This document shows, piece after piece, positions 1 through 9,144 of a stretch of 64,000 nucleotides of DNA; position 1 is the first letter of the stretch; each line of letters opens with the position of its first letter. The translations under genes were made by a program, and so were the position numbers. The stretch covers positions 1,736,001-1,800,000 of the forward strand of contig NZ_CP101509.1 in assembly GCF_024380015.1 (NCBI RefSeq). Reading direction: 5' to 3'. The notes under the pieces were generated by a model. It did no database searches and was not told the DNA's origin. It saw only the letters and a program-made list of their open reading frames with translations. The stretch comes from Photobacterium atrarenae. GTDB lineage: Bacteria; Pseudomonadota; Gammaproteobacteria; Enterobacterales; Vibrionaceae.

Positions 1-1413
1 GTACCGCTGATTATTTCTCAGTTGGTGGCCCAATTATTGATTTTTACTGATGTCTGGATGATGGCCCAGCTCAGTATTATGGCGATTGCCGGTGGCGGCC
101 TCGGGGCAACGGTGTATTCGATCGTGTTTATTATTGCCGGCAGCACCGTTGGTTGCGTCGCGAACTTGATCGCCATTGCCTACGGTAAGCGGGCAAGCCA
201 GCCTGCGCAGGGAGAGCAGGAGATCCGTGCTGCGGTAAAAGGCGGGGTATTGTTGTCTGTGATCCTGACGCTGGCGTTACAGCCGGTATTTTTGCTGATG
301 CCTGAGCTGCTGGCGATGGCCGATCAGGATCCGCAAGCCCAGCTACTGGCTGTTGATTATCTGGATGCCCTGAAGTGGTCGATGTTGCCCACCTTGCTCC
401 TTTTGGTCCTGCGTAGCCTGGTGAGTGCGTTTGGCGATACCCGCTCGGTGATGGTGATGTCTTTGGTGACGGTGGCGCTGAATGTGCCGCTGAGTTATCT
501 GTTTGCTTTCGAGTTGGACATGGGGCTGGCCGGCTTGGGCTACGGCACGTCGCTGGCGGCGTTGCTGGTGATGATTGGTTATGGCTATTGGGTGTTTCAG
601 CAGCCGAAATATCGTGATTATCAACCGTTGCGGCAGTTCCGTGAATATCGGGTTGGGATGATGCTGCCGCTACTGGGACTCGGAGTGCCGATTATGATCG
701 CCACTTTGCTTGAACATGCGCTCTTTTCCGGTGCCGCGTTACTGGCGGGCACGCTGGGCGCGGTTTCGCTGGCGATCCACCAAATCGCGCTGCAATGCCT
801 GAATCTGTCCTGGAATGTGGCATTTGGCTTTTCCCAGGCCGCTTCGATCCTGGTCAGCCAGCATGTGGGTCGCCAGGAGCCGCAGTTGGTCCGACGCTAT
901 GCTTATCTGGGCATGTTTTTGGTCACCGCAGTCAGCGCGTTTTTTGGGATTGCCGTCAGCGTGTGGCCGGAGTTTCTGACCCAGGTCTTCAGCGTTGAAG
1001 GAGATGCTCTGGCGACGGAATTAGTGGCGGCCTTGCCGAGTGTGATGATTATGGTGGCGCTGTGCTTTGTTGTGGACGGCTGGCAGCTGGCAGCGATCAG
1101 TATTCTGCGCGGGATGAAAGTGGTGAAAGCGCCGACGATATCAACGGTGATTGGTTATTGGCTGATTGGCCTGCCGGCTGCCTGGTACCTGATGAAACTC
1201 ATGGGACTGGAAGGTGTTTGGGCCGGTTTAGGAATTGGCCTGGCGATCACCGGGGTAATGTTGGTGAGCCTGCTGTACCGCCACCTGAATCATTTTGAGC
1301 GCCTGGTGTTGCAGTCACAAGGCCAGCCTGAACAAGCGCGCTCGGCCCAGCCTGAGTCGGGCCCATCAGGACAGCAAATCCCGGCGGAAAGCACATCAGC
1401 GGTGCTGACTTAG
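1..1413 (+). CDS. MATE family multidrug/Na+ antiporter (5' end outside window)
   Basis: The reading frame is open from the first base (VPLIISQLVAQ...), so the start lies upstream and 1-1413 is only the rest of the gene. About 470 residues remain. They are almost wholly hydrophobic, with roughly eleven to twelve membrane segments in two similar halves, as in MATE exporters that expel cationic drugs in exchange for Na+ or H+ across the inner membrane. The first visible segment matches the usual MATE opening, with a P...SQL...D pattern around the TM1 aspartate (FTDVWMM). The last ~35 residues are hydrophilic and rich in Q, S, A and P, a cytoplasmic tail. The gene ends 48 bp before a strong terminator, followed at once by a group II intron. 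Family assignment is firm; the substrate cannot be read from sequence. Confidence 0.85.
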   Translation, partial: VPLIISQLVAQLLIFTDVWMMAQLSIMAIAGGGLGATVYSIVFIIAGSTVGCVANLIAIAYGKRASQPAQGEQEIRAAVKGGVLLSVILTLALQPVFLLMPELLAMADQDPQAQLLAVDYLDALKWSMLPTLLLLVLRSLVSAFGDTRSVMVMSLVTVALNVPLSYLFAFELDMGLAGLGYGTSLAALLVMIGYGYWVFQQPKYRDYQPLRQFREYRVGMMLPLLGLGVPIMIATLLEHALFSGAALLAGTLGAVSLAIHQIALQCLNLSWNVAFGFSQAASILVSQHVGRQEPQLVRRYAYLGMFLVTAVSAFFGIAVSVWPEFLTQVFSVEGDALATELVAALPSVMIMVALCFVVDGWQLAAISILRGMKVVKAPTISTVIGYWLIGLPAAWYLMKLMGLEGVWAGLGIGLAITGVMLVSLLYRHLNHFERLVLQSQGQPEQARSAQPESGPSGQQIPAESTSAVLT

Positions 1414-1461
1414 TCGAATCTAGCTGGTAGCAATGCGCCGTTGACAGGTCATCGAGCAATG

Positions 1462-1491
1462 AAGAAAGCCGGAAGTAATTCCGGCTTTCTT
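1462..1491. terminator. Rho-independent terminator, bidirectional, target of intron copy 1
   Basis: A perfect 13-bp stem (1462-1474 with 1479-1491) closes a GTAA loop, with A-rich and T-rich flanks. It sits after the MATE gene and would originally have served the convergent SPOR gene too. The group II intron begins 3 bp after the stem, which is the usual landing place of group IIC introns. Confidence 0.9.
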
Positions 1492-1494
1492 GTT

Positions 1495-3383
1495 GTGCGC
1501 CGAGCATGGTGTTGTTCTAGGAGGTGAAAGTCCTCTACGGGCTCAGTCGAGCGAGAACCGTTAGCCTATGCAAGGGTGCCCACCGTGAGGTGGGATCTGA
1601 AGGAAGCAAACGGCAAAACTTGGGTGTGACGAACAGAAACCTGATAGTAGGCCAGTACAACTTGGGTAACCTAGCAATATATAGAACAGCCCAATGCCTC
1701 GACGGGAAGTGTGTACGGGTAAATCAGGCACAGCCAAGGGAAAGAACAACGTCTTACCTCGGGAGATCTTACGACCTGTCTCGGATGAGACTAACACAAC
1801 AGTGATGTTGTGTGACGGGTAATAAGAAGTCAGCAGAAGGCATAGTACCTTGGGGAAGTACAACCCAAGGGAAGGCCGGAACTGAATATATCAAGAAGCA
1901 GTCACTAGACACTCAATCATGTGGGGTCATAGCAAGATGAACAACATCTCTACGTACTACTGGGCAACACCGCAAGTGACGCTCATGGCCACGAAGAATG
2001 ACAAGCATGATCGGCGTAGACAGGAGGACGAGTCTTGGTGACCTCAACTCAGTTGATGGAGCGGATCTGCTCCTCAACAAATCTGAACCAAGCCCTGAGA
2101 AGAGTGAAGAAGAACAAGGGATGTGCTGGGGTTGATAAACTCGACATAACAGCGACTATCTCGATGCTTCGGCAGTCTTCTAATGGGCAAGCGCTCCGCC
2201 AGAGCCTTCTGGACGGGAGCTACCAACCCCAACCCGTTCTGGGTGTAGAAATTCCCAAACCTAGCGGGGGAGTGAGGCAGCTAGGTATCCCAACTGTACT
2301 TGATAGGGTAGTCCAACAGGCCATTACCTCAGTACTGACAGATATCTACGAACCTCAGTTCTCAAGCAACAGTTATGGGTTCAGGCCTAACCGCAGTGCC
2401 CACCATGCATTGGTGGCAGCAAGCCACTACATCAGGGAGGGGCGGGGTTATGTAGTCGACATAGACCTGGCGAAATACTTCGATACTGTGAACCACGATA
2501 AACTGATGCACAGGCTATCGGAGGACATCACAGATAAACGGGTCCTGAAGCTGGTCAGGTCATACCTACAGGCAGGCATAATGCGAAACGGGTTAGTTGA
2601 GCAGAGGCAACGAGGGACGCCACAGGGTGGACCATTATCTCCGCTGCTATCAAATATCGTATTAGATGAGTTGGATAAAGAGCTTGAGCGAAGAGGGCAT
2701 AAGTTCTGCCGATATGCAGACGACTGCCAAATCTACGTGCACAGTGAGGAAGCCGCCAATCGAGTAAAAGCCTCAATCACGGAGTTCTTGGAGCAGAAAC
2801 TGAAACTCAGGGTTAACCGTGAGAAAAGTGCGGCAACGAGAGTGACAGAGCGGACTTACCTAGGCCATCGCTTTCAACGAGATGGAAGCATCCATATCTC
2901 GAAGACAGCACAAACTCAGATGAAGAATCGAGTGCGTCAAATAACGAAGCGGAATCGAGGGCGAGAGTTGAAGACAGTCCTAGTCGAACTCACTCAATAC
3001 CTAAGAGGTTGGCAACACTATTTCAAGCTTGCCATACGGAAAAGCGCGATGCAGCGCTTGGATGAATGGATAAGGCGGCGCTTACGGTGCTATCGCCTCA
3101 AGCAGCGCAAGCGCAGATACAGCATAGCGACATGGTTACGCCAAGAGGGTGTAAGCGAACGCAATGCGTGGAAGCTGGCGATGTCAGATAAAGGGTGGTG
3201 GCACTTGGCTTTATCGCCCCAGCTCAATCAGGCCATGCCAATGAAATGGTTCAAGGAGATGGGTCTGTACTCGTTGCGAGATGGGTACGAGTCACTGAAA
3301 ATATATTCGGAACCGCCGTATGCGACCCACGCTTGTACGGTGGTGTGAGAGGACGGAGGCCGTGAGGCCTCCTCCTACTCGAT
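1495..3383 (+). mobile_element. Group IIC intron, copy 1 (full length)
   Basis: The element starts with the group II 5' consensus GTGCG at 1495, immediately after a terminator hairpin. It ends at about 3383 in ...CTACTCGAT, where similarity to the second copy (26763-28651) stops apart from a shared TTG. Domain V is visible at 3312-3344: two 9-nt arms pair with one G-T wobble around a GCG/CGC upper helix. Domain VI at about 3349-3383 has a GGAGGCC/GGCCTCC stem capped by a GTGA tetraloop. The reverse transcriptase lies in domain IV and its stop codon falls just after domain V. No endonuclease domain is present, as expected for class C. The 3' boundary is uncertain by about 3 bp. Confidence 0.9.
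2035..3348 (+). CDS. ltrA: Group II intron reverse transcriptase/maturase (copy 1)
   Basis: A 437-residue intron-encoded protein that aids splicing and reverse-transcribes the intron RNA during retrohoming. Reverse transcriptase blocks are clear: GFRPNRSAH near residue 120, a catalytic Asp block (VVDIDLAKYFDTV) near 140, GTPQGGPLSPLLSNI near 195, and the active-site YADD at residues 227-230. The maturase/thumb region follows (YLRGWQHYFKLA near 325). The protein ends without an HNH endonuclease domain, the class C architecture. The start is TTG 2035 or GTG 2038; an AGGAGG at 2022-2027 fits either. It differs from copy 2 at two residues (K against R in VNHDKLMHRL, N against K in QMKNRVRQ). It appears intact. 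Confidence 0.93.
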   Translation: MVTSTQLMERICSSTNLNQALRRVKKNKGCAGVDKLDITATISMLRQSSNGQALRQSLLDGSYQPQPVLGVEIPKPSGGVRQLGIPTVLDRVVQQAITSVLTDIYEPQFSSNSYGFRPNRSAHHALVAASHYIREGRGYVVDIDLAKYFDTVNHDKLMHRLSEDITDKRVLKLVRSYLQAGIMRNGLVEQRQRGTPQGGPLSPLLSNIVLDELDKELERRGHKFCRYADDCQIYVHSEEAANRVKASITEFLEQKLKLRVNREKSAATRVTERTYLGHRFQRDGSIHISKTAQTQMKNRVRQITKRNRGRELKTVLVELTQYLRGWQHYFKLAIRKSAMQRLDEWIRRRLRCYRLKQRKRRYSIATWLRQEGVSERNAWKLAMSDKGWWHLALSPQLNQAMPMKWFKEMGLYSLRDGYESLKIYSEPPYATHACTVV

Positions 3384-3395
3384 TTGTGGTTGGCG

Positions 3396-3888
3396 TTAGC
3401 GCATGCGAAAGACATCGGTTTGTTTGTCTTGCTGCACTTCGGCAAAGCTGCGCACAAACGGTCCTTGCTGGCGGATGCGGGTTGGTAAGGTGTCAATAAT
3501 ACGTTTGGCTTCGGCTTTGGTGGCGAAGTCACCGTAAATCACAGCGTACCAGCGGTTGCCCAGGCTGCGCTTCCAGTTCACCCAGATTGGGTCCTGTCAT
3601 TTAATATCCCGGATATAACCACGGACATCGCGCTCTTCACTCAGCGCCAGAACCTGGATGGTATAACGGTTAGGGTCCAGGTGGCCATAGGCTTCCTGGG
3701 TCGTCATTGCGCCGACACATTGGCTTGGGCCGTGGGTTGTCGGATTTACATGCTTCTCTTTGTTACTGGTTTTATATCCAGTATGTTGGCAGAAGCGGTC
3801 ACGGAATTCAACGGCTTGCTTGACGTGTGTGACCGCCAGAGCTTTACTGGCCAGCACCTAACCAGAACGTGGTGAGCTCTTTTTTCAT
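3396..3888 (-). pseudogene. Decayed SPOR-domain lipoprotein, paralogue of 26107-26718
   Basis: On the minus strand an ATG at 3888 opens MKKELTTFWL. The signal-peptide-like continuation (VLASKALAVT) is in another frame, so a frameshift lies near 3857-3865. Further on an in-frame TGA at 3597-3599 interrupts the SPOR domain between GYIRDIK and QDPIWVNWK. The two halves otherwise align with the intact gene at 26107: RYTIQVLALS matches GYTIQVLALS, and QGPFVRSFAEVQ matches YGPFIRSLAKI. SPOR domains bind peptidoglycan stripped of stem peptides at the division septum. Intron copy 1 lies right behind its 3' end and separates it from the shared terminator. Two lesions make a pseudogene more likely than a sequencing error, though both cannot be excluded. 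Confidence 0.7.
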
Positions 3889-4079
3889 GATAGGCCTACT
3901 TCCATGAGTCATGAAAAAAAACAATCGTGAAAACAGACTATGTAAAGAAAATTCCTGCCTGCTCATTGTCGGGATAATCTCGCTTCAAATCAGCCTGTTC
4001 GCCTTCAAATTGCCGAGGGGTGTATCACCTGAAACAAAATTTCGCTTTTGGGGATGACGATTGTAGCTTCTCTCGAATA

Positions 4080-4099
4080 AACTGTATATATATACAGTT
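4080..4099. promoter_or_regulatory. LexA (SOS) box of umuDC
   Basis: The sequence CTGTATATATATACAG (4082-4097) is a full CTGT-N8-ACAG LexA operator, extended to a 20-bp perfect palindrome by flanking AA and TT. It lies 27 bp before the umuD start, so the pair is predicted to be repressed by LexA and induced by DNA damage. Confidence 0.93.
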
Positions 4100-4124
4100 T
4101 CTTTAATCGTGGAGCGAGTGAAGT

Positions 4125-4508
4125 ATGGCGGTATTTCCTGTTTTCATAGAGTCCATTCCTTGTGGCTTTCCATCACCGGCAGATGGCCATCAGGAAGAAT
4201 TAGATTTGGATGACTACTTGATCCGTCACCCGAATGCGACGTTTTTTCTCCGCGCGTGTGGCGATTCCATGACGGGCGCGGGGATCTATGACGGGGATCT
4301 GCTGGTGGTCGATCGCGCTGAAGCCATAGTGCCCAATCGAATTGTGATTGCCCGGGTGTATGATGAGTTCACCTGCAAGCGTCTGGTCCGGCACCAGGAG
4401 CAATGGTGGTTAAAGGCTGAAAATCATCACTATCAGCCGTTTCCCTTGCCGGAAGACGCGGAAATCTTCGGGGTGGTGACACGCAATATTCATAATTTGC
4501 TGGATTGA
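4125..4508 (+). CDS. umuD: DNA polymerase V subunit UmuD (self-cleaving)
   Basis: A 127-residue LexA/UmuD-type S24 peptidase. RecA-stimulated self-cleavage produces UmuD', which binds UmuC to form the translesion polymerase Pol V. The cleavage pair is Cys13-Gly14 (IPCGFPSPA). The catalytic serine is Ser48 in GDSMTGAGI and the general base is Lys85 in TCKRLV; the 37-residue spacing matches the E. coli Ser60/Lys97 pair. The N-terminal arm before the cleavage site is about 11 residues shorter than in E. coli. A LexA box lies upstream and umuC starts 6 bp after the stop, so the two form an operon. Confidence 0.95.
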   Translation: MAVFPVFIESIPCGFPSPADGHQEELDLDDYLIRHPNATFFLRACGDSMTGAGIYDGDLLVVDRAEAIVPNRIVIARVYDEFTCKRLVRHQEQWWLKAENHHYQPFPLPEDAEIFGVVTRNIHNLLD

Positions 4509-4514
4509 AGGCGT

Positions 4515-5819
4515 ATGAGTGCAGTGTTTACAGGCTATCGGGATCAAATCTGGGCATTGGTGGATGCCAAAAGTTTCTATACCAGTTGCGAGCAGGTATT
4601 TGATCCGGCACTGGCGGGAAAGCCGGTGGTGGTCTTGTCGAATAATGATGGTTGCTGTGTGGCGATTTCCGAGCAGGCCAAAGGGCTGGGGATTCAGCGG
4701 GGCGCGCCTTGGTTCAAAGTCGAACGGGAGGCACGCAAACTGGGCGTGCAGGTTCGTAGTTCCAATTATGTGTTGTATGCGGATATGAGCCGACGGTTTA
4801 TCGAAGAGTTGTCCCGCTTTTCACCCCAGGTGGAGCAGTATTCCATCGACGAAGCCTTTGTCCGTCTTGATGGCATGAGCCATGAGAATTTAACCGAGTA
4901 CGGCAAACAGATCCGGGACACGATTGATCGTCATCTCGGTCTGGCTGTGCGGGTGGGGATTGGTGCGACCCCCACGCTGGCAAAATTGGGCAATCAGGCG
5001 GCGAAAACCTATGAGCAGCGGTTGGAAGGTGTGGCTGAAATTCGCACTGAGCATCAGCGGCGTTGGTTGTTGCAGCGAACCGATGTGCAAGACATCTGGG
5101 GCATTGGGGCAAAAATGGCGACCCGGCTGCGCACGTCCGGGATCACCACAGCACTGCAATTGGCCGATCAAAACCCGGCGGATATGCGCCGGCTGTGGAA
5201 TGTAGGCCTGGCCCGCACCGTCCTCGAATTACAGGGCGTGGCCTGCATGGCGCCGGGGGATATTGACGAAAAGCGCAAACAAATCCTGTCCAGCCGCAGT
5301 TTTGGCGTCGGGATCAGTCAGCTGGATGAGCTCAAAGCCGCATTGGCATTTCATTGCCAGCGCGCTGGGGAAAAACTGCGTCAGCAGGGCAGCCAGGCTG
5401 GGGTGGTCAGCCTGTTTTTACGCACCAACCGCTATAAAGATTTACCGCAATATAATAAGAGCACGGCGCGGGTGCTGGCTTGCCCCAGCCAGGATACCTA
5501 TCAGTTCTTGAATTCGGCGATCGAACAGCTCCATGGGATATACCGGCCTGGCTGTGAGTATCAGAAGATCGGAGTGATCCTCAATGATTTGTCCGATGTG
5601 CAGCACCAGTCTATTCAGTTGGATATGTTTGACGCCAGCACCCTGAATGAAGTGAAGCGACGCAAACTGATGGCAATCTCTGATCAGCTCAATGCCCGCT
5701 ACAAGAACGGTGTGAAACCAGCCTCGGTGATTAGCTCGACCAACTGGCATATGCGCCAGGCTTTTCGCTCCAACCGCTGGACAACGCGGCTGGATGAGCT
5801 GCAAGTAGCTAAGTGTTGA
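4515..5819 (+). CDS. umuC: DNA polymerase V catalytic subunit UmuC
   Basis: A 434-residue Y-family polymerase, close to the E. coli length. Metal-binding residues are visible in the palm: Asp17 in WALVDAKSFYTSCE and Asp112-Glu113 in YSIDEAF. They are followed by the VRVGIGATPTLAKLGN block, a helix-hairpin-helix region (DIWGIGAKMATRL) and the C-terminal little-finger and UmuD'-binding region. It copies damaged DNA when bound to UmuD' and RecA, at the price of mutations. It is translated six bases after umuD and shares its LexA-controlled promoter. No lesion is visible. Confidence 0.95.
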   Translation: MSAVFTGYRDQIWALVDAKSFYTSCEQVFDPALAGKPVVVLSNNDGCCVAISEQAKGLGIQRGAPWFKVEREARKLGVQVRSSNYVLYADMSRRFIEELSRFSPQVEQYSIDEAFVRLDGMSHENLTEYGKQIRDTIDRHLGLAVRVGIGATPTLAKLGNQAAKTYEQRLEGVAEIRTEHQRRWLLQRTDVQDIWGIGAKMATRLRTSGITTALQLADQNPADMRRLWNVGLARTVLELQGVACMAPGDIDEKRKQILSSRSFGVGISQLDELKAALAFHCQRAGEKLRQQGSQAGVVSLFLRTNRYKDLPQYNKSTARVLACPSQDTYQFLNSAIEQLHGIYRPGCEYQKIGVILNDLSDVQHQSIQLDMFDASTLNEVKRRKLMAISDQLNARYKNGVKPASVISSTNWHMRQAFRSNRWTTRLDELQVAKC

Positions 5820-5864
5820 ACAACGTGAGGGAAAGCAATTGATTCGGGTAAATCAAAAAAAATA

Positions 5865-5889
5865 ATTTGCAAATACAAATGACATTTGT
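5865..5889. promoter_or_regulatory. Candidate Fur-type operator upstream of TonB receptor
   Basis: Two adjoining palindromes occur here: ATTTGCAAAT (5865-5874) and ACAAATG-A-CATTTGT (5875-5889, a 7-1-7 inverted repeat). The spacing and A/T-rich heptamers fit a Fur box, and the downstream gene is an iron receptor. The match to the classical GATAATGATAATCATTATC is modest, so this is an inference. Confidence 0.4.
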
Positions 5890-5940
5890 TTTTATTCGCG
5901 CCATTGATGGTTTTGTTAAATGCTATAAATGGAATTTGTA

Positions 5941-7965
5941 ATGAAAACAATGTTTATCCGACACCCGCTGGCTCTGGCGATTTCACTTGTCGTGGCCCCA
6001 GCCTTGGCTCAAAGTGATGCCCAGAGTACAGAAACGCTGACTGTCTATGGTCAGGGCTATGAAGGCTATGCTGAGCATATGCCAACGTCGGGGATGAAAA
6101 CGGATCTGGAATGGCTGGATGTGCCTCAGTCCGTTTCCGTGGTGACCGGAACAGAAATCAAAGACCGGGGCGCGGTGCGTTTGGTTGATGCCCTGGATGG
6201 TGTCGCAGGGGTGAATAATACGCTGGGTGAGGGGAGCCGGGATCAGTTCGTGATCCGCGGTTTTGATGCGCTCAACGATGTTTACCGTGACGGACTGCGG
6301 GATGACGGAAATTTGCAATCCTACCGTAGCCTGGCAAATATTGAGCGGATTGAAGTTGTTAAGGGGGCCGCAGGCGCATTGTATGGACGCGGCTCTGCCG
6401 GAGGCTTGATTAATTTGGTGACTAAACGTGCCAACGGGGAAAAGTTCACACGCTTCAATGCAGGTGTTGGCAGCAACAACCAGTTTGTGGGTCAGGTTGA
6501 TAGCTCAACATCACTGTCAGACAGTGTGAACGGGCGCGTGAACCTGGAGTACCGCGAAGGTGATTCCTATGTCGATCATGTGGATTCACATGATTATTTT
6601 ATTGCGCCAACCTTGAGAATGACACCCATGCAAGGGCACACGCTAGACCTGGATGTGGAGTATGCCTACCAAGAGCTGGTCCCGTACCGGGGCGTGCCAT
6701 CGAAAGACGGCAAGCCGGTTGACGTACCGGTGGATACCTTCTTTGGCGGCACGAATGACTATCAGAAATCAGACAGCCTTCGTCTGGCGGCCGACTATGA
6801 AATTGAGTTTAACCATGCGCTGACATGGAATAATCGTGTTTCCTGGAACAAGATAGAGCTGGAGCAAAAAGGAACCCGGCAAGCGAGTGCCGCTGTGACC
6901 GGGGATACGGTTGCACAGACCGTCAATAACTTTGGCTATGATCCGCGCACCACGACCACGCTACAGTCCGAGTTGGTCTGGGATACTGGCGCGAACCAGC
7001 TTCTGCTCGGGGCTGACTACAACCGCATCGATATTGACCTGACGCTGGCCAGCGATAAAACGCTGCCGGGCAAAGATATTCACAACCCGGCTGCCGGACC
7101 GACGCCGGATCCGGGCTTTAAACCGTTTCGGGACAATGTAACGGAAACGACCAGTTTATATATTCAGGATGTATACACCCTTGGTGACCTGTCCCTGATT
7201 GGTAACGTGCGCTACGACATGATGGATCTTGAACAGCAAAAGTTTGGTCAGGAGAAAGAATCACTGAGCGATGAGAAAATCAGCTACCGCGCCGGCGCTG
7301 TTTATCGCCTGACGAGCGATGTTTCAACGTATGCGACATGGGCCCGTTCATGGCAGCTGCCTTATGCCGGGATCTATATTAATCCGAAACTGGCAGAGTT
7401 TTTCCATACCGACCTGCAAGAGCTGGGCTTGAAAGCGTACTTGTTGGATGATTCGTTGATGCTGAATGCTGCGCTGTTCCGGATCGATCAGGAGCAGCCT
7501 CAAACCAATACTGACGGTGATGTCATCGATAAAACAGAAGCGCGTCATCAAGGGGTTGAGCTTGAGATCCGTGGCCAGCTGACTGAGCAGTGGAATGTTT
7601 CTGCCGGCTATAGCTACCTGGATGCTGAAGATAAGGAGACTGGGAAGAAACCAAATGATGTCTCTGATCATTTGTTCTCTCTGTGGACTGCATATCAGCT
7701 GGATGACTACTGGCGCTTCGGCGGCGGGGTGAAATATGTGGGTGATCGTTTTGCCGGCAATAACGAAGCGGTTGCGCTGGGAGATTATACCACAGTCGAT
7801 CTGATGGCTGAGTACAGCATTGGCCGTCACCTAGTACAGCTGAATGCGTATAACATCCTGGATGAGAAGTATATCCTGGGCGCGACAAACGGGACCTCTG
7901 GTCTGAATCAGATAGGTTATGGTGCACCTGCAGAGTTCATGCTGCGCTACGGTTATCAATTCTAA
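5941..7965 (+). CDS. TonB-dependent siderophore receptor
   Basis: A 674-residue outer-membrane receptor that imports a ferric siderophore using TonB energy. Starting at ATG 5941 gives a clean signal peptide (MKTMFIRHPLALAISL...APALAQ); an ATG four codons earlier (5929) is possible but leaves no better ribosome site. A TonB box (ETLTVYG) comes just after cleavage. The plug domain covers about residues 45-165, with VPQSVSVVTG, IRGFDALNDVYRDG and GRGSAGGLINLVTKR. A 22-strand barrel follows and ends in the typical C-terminal aromatic (YGYQF). The plug resembles the Fiu/FhuE-like receptors for catecholate or hydroxamate siderophores; the ligand is not decidable. It has its own terminator and precedes a FecBCDE-like transporter. 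A Fur-like palindrome upstream suggests iron repression. Confidence 0.88.
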   Translation: MKTMFIRHPLALAISLVVAPALAQSDAQSTETLTVYGQGYEGYAEHMPTSGMKTDLEWLDVPQSVSVVTGTEIKDRGAVRLVDALDGVAGVNNTLGEGSRDQFVIRGFDALNDVYRDGLRDDGNLQSYRSLANIERIEVVKGAAGALYGRGSAGGLINLVTKRANGEKFTRFNAGVGSNNQFVGQVDSSTSLSDSVNGRVNLEYREGDSYVDHVDSHDYFIAPTLRMTPMQGHTLDLDVEYAYQELVPYRGVPSKDGKPVDVPVDTFFGGTNDYQKSDSLRLAADYEIEFNHALTWNNRVSWNKIELEQKGTRQASAAVTGDTVAQTVNNFGYDPRTTTTLQSELVWDTGANQLLLGADYNRIDIDLTLASDKTLPGKDIHNPAAGPTPDPGFKPFRDNVTETTSLYIQDVYTLGDLSLIGNVRYDMMDLEQQKFGQEKESLSDEKISYRAGAVYRLTSDVSTYATWARSWQLPYAGIYINPKLAEFFHTDLQELGLKAYLLDDSLMLNAALFRIDQEQPQTNTDGDVIDKTEARHQGVELEIRGQLTEQWNVSAGYSYLDAEDKETGKKPNDVSDHLFSLWTAYQLDDYWRFGGGVKYVGDRFAGNNEAVALGDYTTVDLMAEYSIGRHLVQLNAYNILDEKYILGATNGTSGLNQIGYGAPAEFMLRYGYQF

Positions 7966-7975
7966 TCACAATGAC

Positions 7976-7997
7976 AGGCAACCCTCAGGGGTTGCCT
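7976..7997 (+). terminator. Terminator after TonB receptor
   Basis: A 9-bp perfect stem (7976-7984 with 7989-7997) has a TCAG loop and is followed by CTTTTC. It separates the receptor from the ABC transporter operon, so the two are probably transcribed apart. Confidence 0.85.
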
Positions 7998-8214
7998 CTT
8001 TTCTTCGATGCGGTTTCGAGCCAGCTGTTTTCTTGACGACTATTTAAAAACAGAAATATCACTATTGTAAATGATTGTAAGATTTGTTTTCATTTGCCAC
8101 CTTTGGTGATGTCACTGAAATAGCTGATTTATTTCCTAAGCAGCAGTGCCGTTGGGTATTGGTCTACAGGTCAGGCCTGGGTGGATTTAACAATAATAGA
8201 AAGGAGTGTGAGAC

Positions 8215-9144
8215 GTGGGTCAGCGAGCATATTTTGTTTTTGGGTTGTTAGTTACGTTGCTGGGGAGCCTGCTCTCCAGTGCTTCGGTATCGGCGGCTGA
8301 TACCAGAACTGATACCAGAACGGTACGAGGTGAAATCGGAGAAGTGACGCTGACCGGGACGCCGACGCGTATTGTGGCGCTCGAGTTCTCCTTTGTCGAT
8401 GCAATGGCTGCTGTTGGTGTGGCACCTTTGGGGATTGCTGATGACGGCAAGCCGGAGCGTCTGATCCCAGCGGTGAAAGCTGTTGTCCCGACCTGGCACT
8501 CTGTCGGTTCACGTTATCAGCCGAGTCTCGAGGCAATTGCTGAACTCAAACCGGATTTGATTATTGCGGATTTGGAGCGACACAGCACCATTTATCAGGA
8601 CCTGAGCCGTATTGCACCGACGCTGGTTTTGAAAAGCCGGGGAGAGACCTATCAGGAAAACCTTGAAGCGGTGATCACGCTGGCGAAAGCCATTAACAAA
8701 TCACCAGAAATGGCGGCGCGTCTAGCGCAGCACCGGGAAACTATGGCGGCTTTTAAGGCGGAGATCCAGGCACCAGGTACGGTTCAGTTTGCGGTGCTTT
8801 CTGAGCGCGGCATGTGGATGCACGGCCCCGCGTCTTATGCAGGCAGCGTATTGGATTCACTGGGCATCAAAGGCCCGATCCCGGAGCAAACTGAACAAGC
8901 TTATATTCCAACCAGCCTTGAGCAACTGCTGGCGGCGAATCCTGACTGGCTGCTCATTGGCCGCTATTCGGAGCAAACCCCCCTGGATGAGTGGCAATCG
9001 AGCCCGATGTATTCGCTGCTACGGGCGGTAAAACATGACCGGGTGGTCGAAGTGTCACCAGGCCTGTGGTCCCTGAGCCGCGGGATGCTGGCAGCAGAAG
9101 GGATGGCTGAGAATATTACCAAGCTATTGAATAGTCAGTTATGA
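8215..9144 (+). CDS. Periplasmic iron(III)-chelate binding protein, FecB-like
   Basis: A 309-residue substrate-binding protein of the iron-siderophore/cobalamin class. The signal peptide ends near ASVSAA. The core closely follows E. coli FecB: RIVALEFSFVDAMAAVGVAP, PLGIADDGK, SVGSRYQPSLEAIAELKPDLI and LKSRGETYQENLEA. FecB carries ferric dicitrate from FecA to FecCD; the related PvuB carries vibrioferrin, so a carboxylate-type ligand is likely. The start is GTG with AAAGGAG a short distance upstream. Its stop overlaps the next start as ATGA, so translation of the permease is probably coupled. The 5' region has A/T-rich motifs that may bind Fur, but none is convincing. Confidence 0.85.
   Translation: MGQRAYFVFGLLVTLLGSLLSSASVSAADTRTDTRTVRGEIGEVTLTGTPTRIVALEFSFVDAMAAVGVAPLGIADDGKPERLIPAVKAVVPTWHSVGSRYQPSLEAIAELKPDLIIADLERHSTIYQDLSRIAPTLVLKSRGETYQENLEAVITLAKAINKSPEMAARLAQHRETMAAFKAEIQAPGTVQFAVLSERGMWMHGPASYAGSVLDSLGIKGPIPEQTEQAYIPTSLEQLLAANPDWLLIGRYSEQTPLDEWQSSPMYSLLRAVKHDRVVEVSPGLWSLSRGMLAAEGMAENITKLLNSQL

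Noticed and set aside
1524..1805. 93-codon frame inside the intron, repeated at 26792-27073
   Set aside because: It lies in the structured intron RNA (domains I-III) upstream of the maturase and its product resembles no protein; its conservation merely reflects the identical introns.
8040..8110. Fur box before the FecB-like gene
   Set aside because: The A/T-rich TGTAAATGATTGTAAGATTTG stretch has only partial symmetry and is not better than background for this composition.
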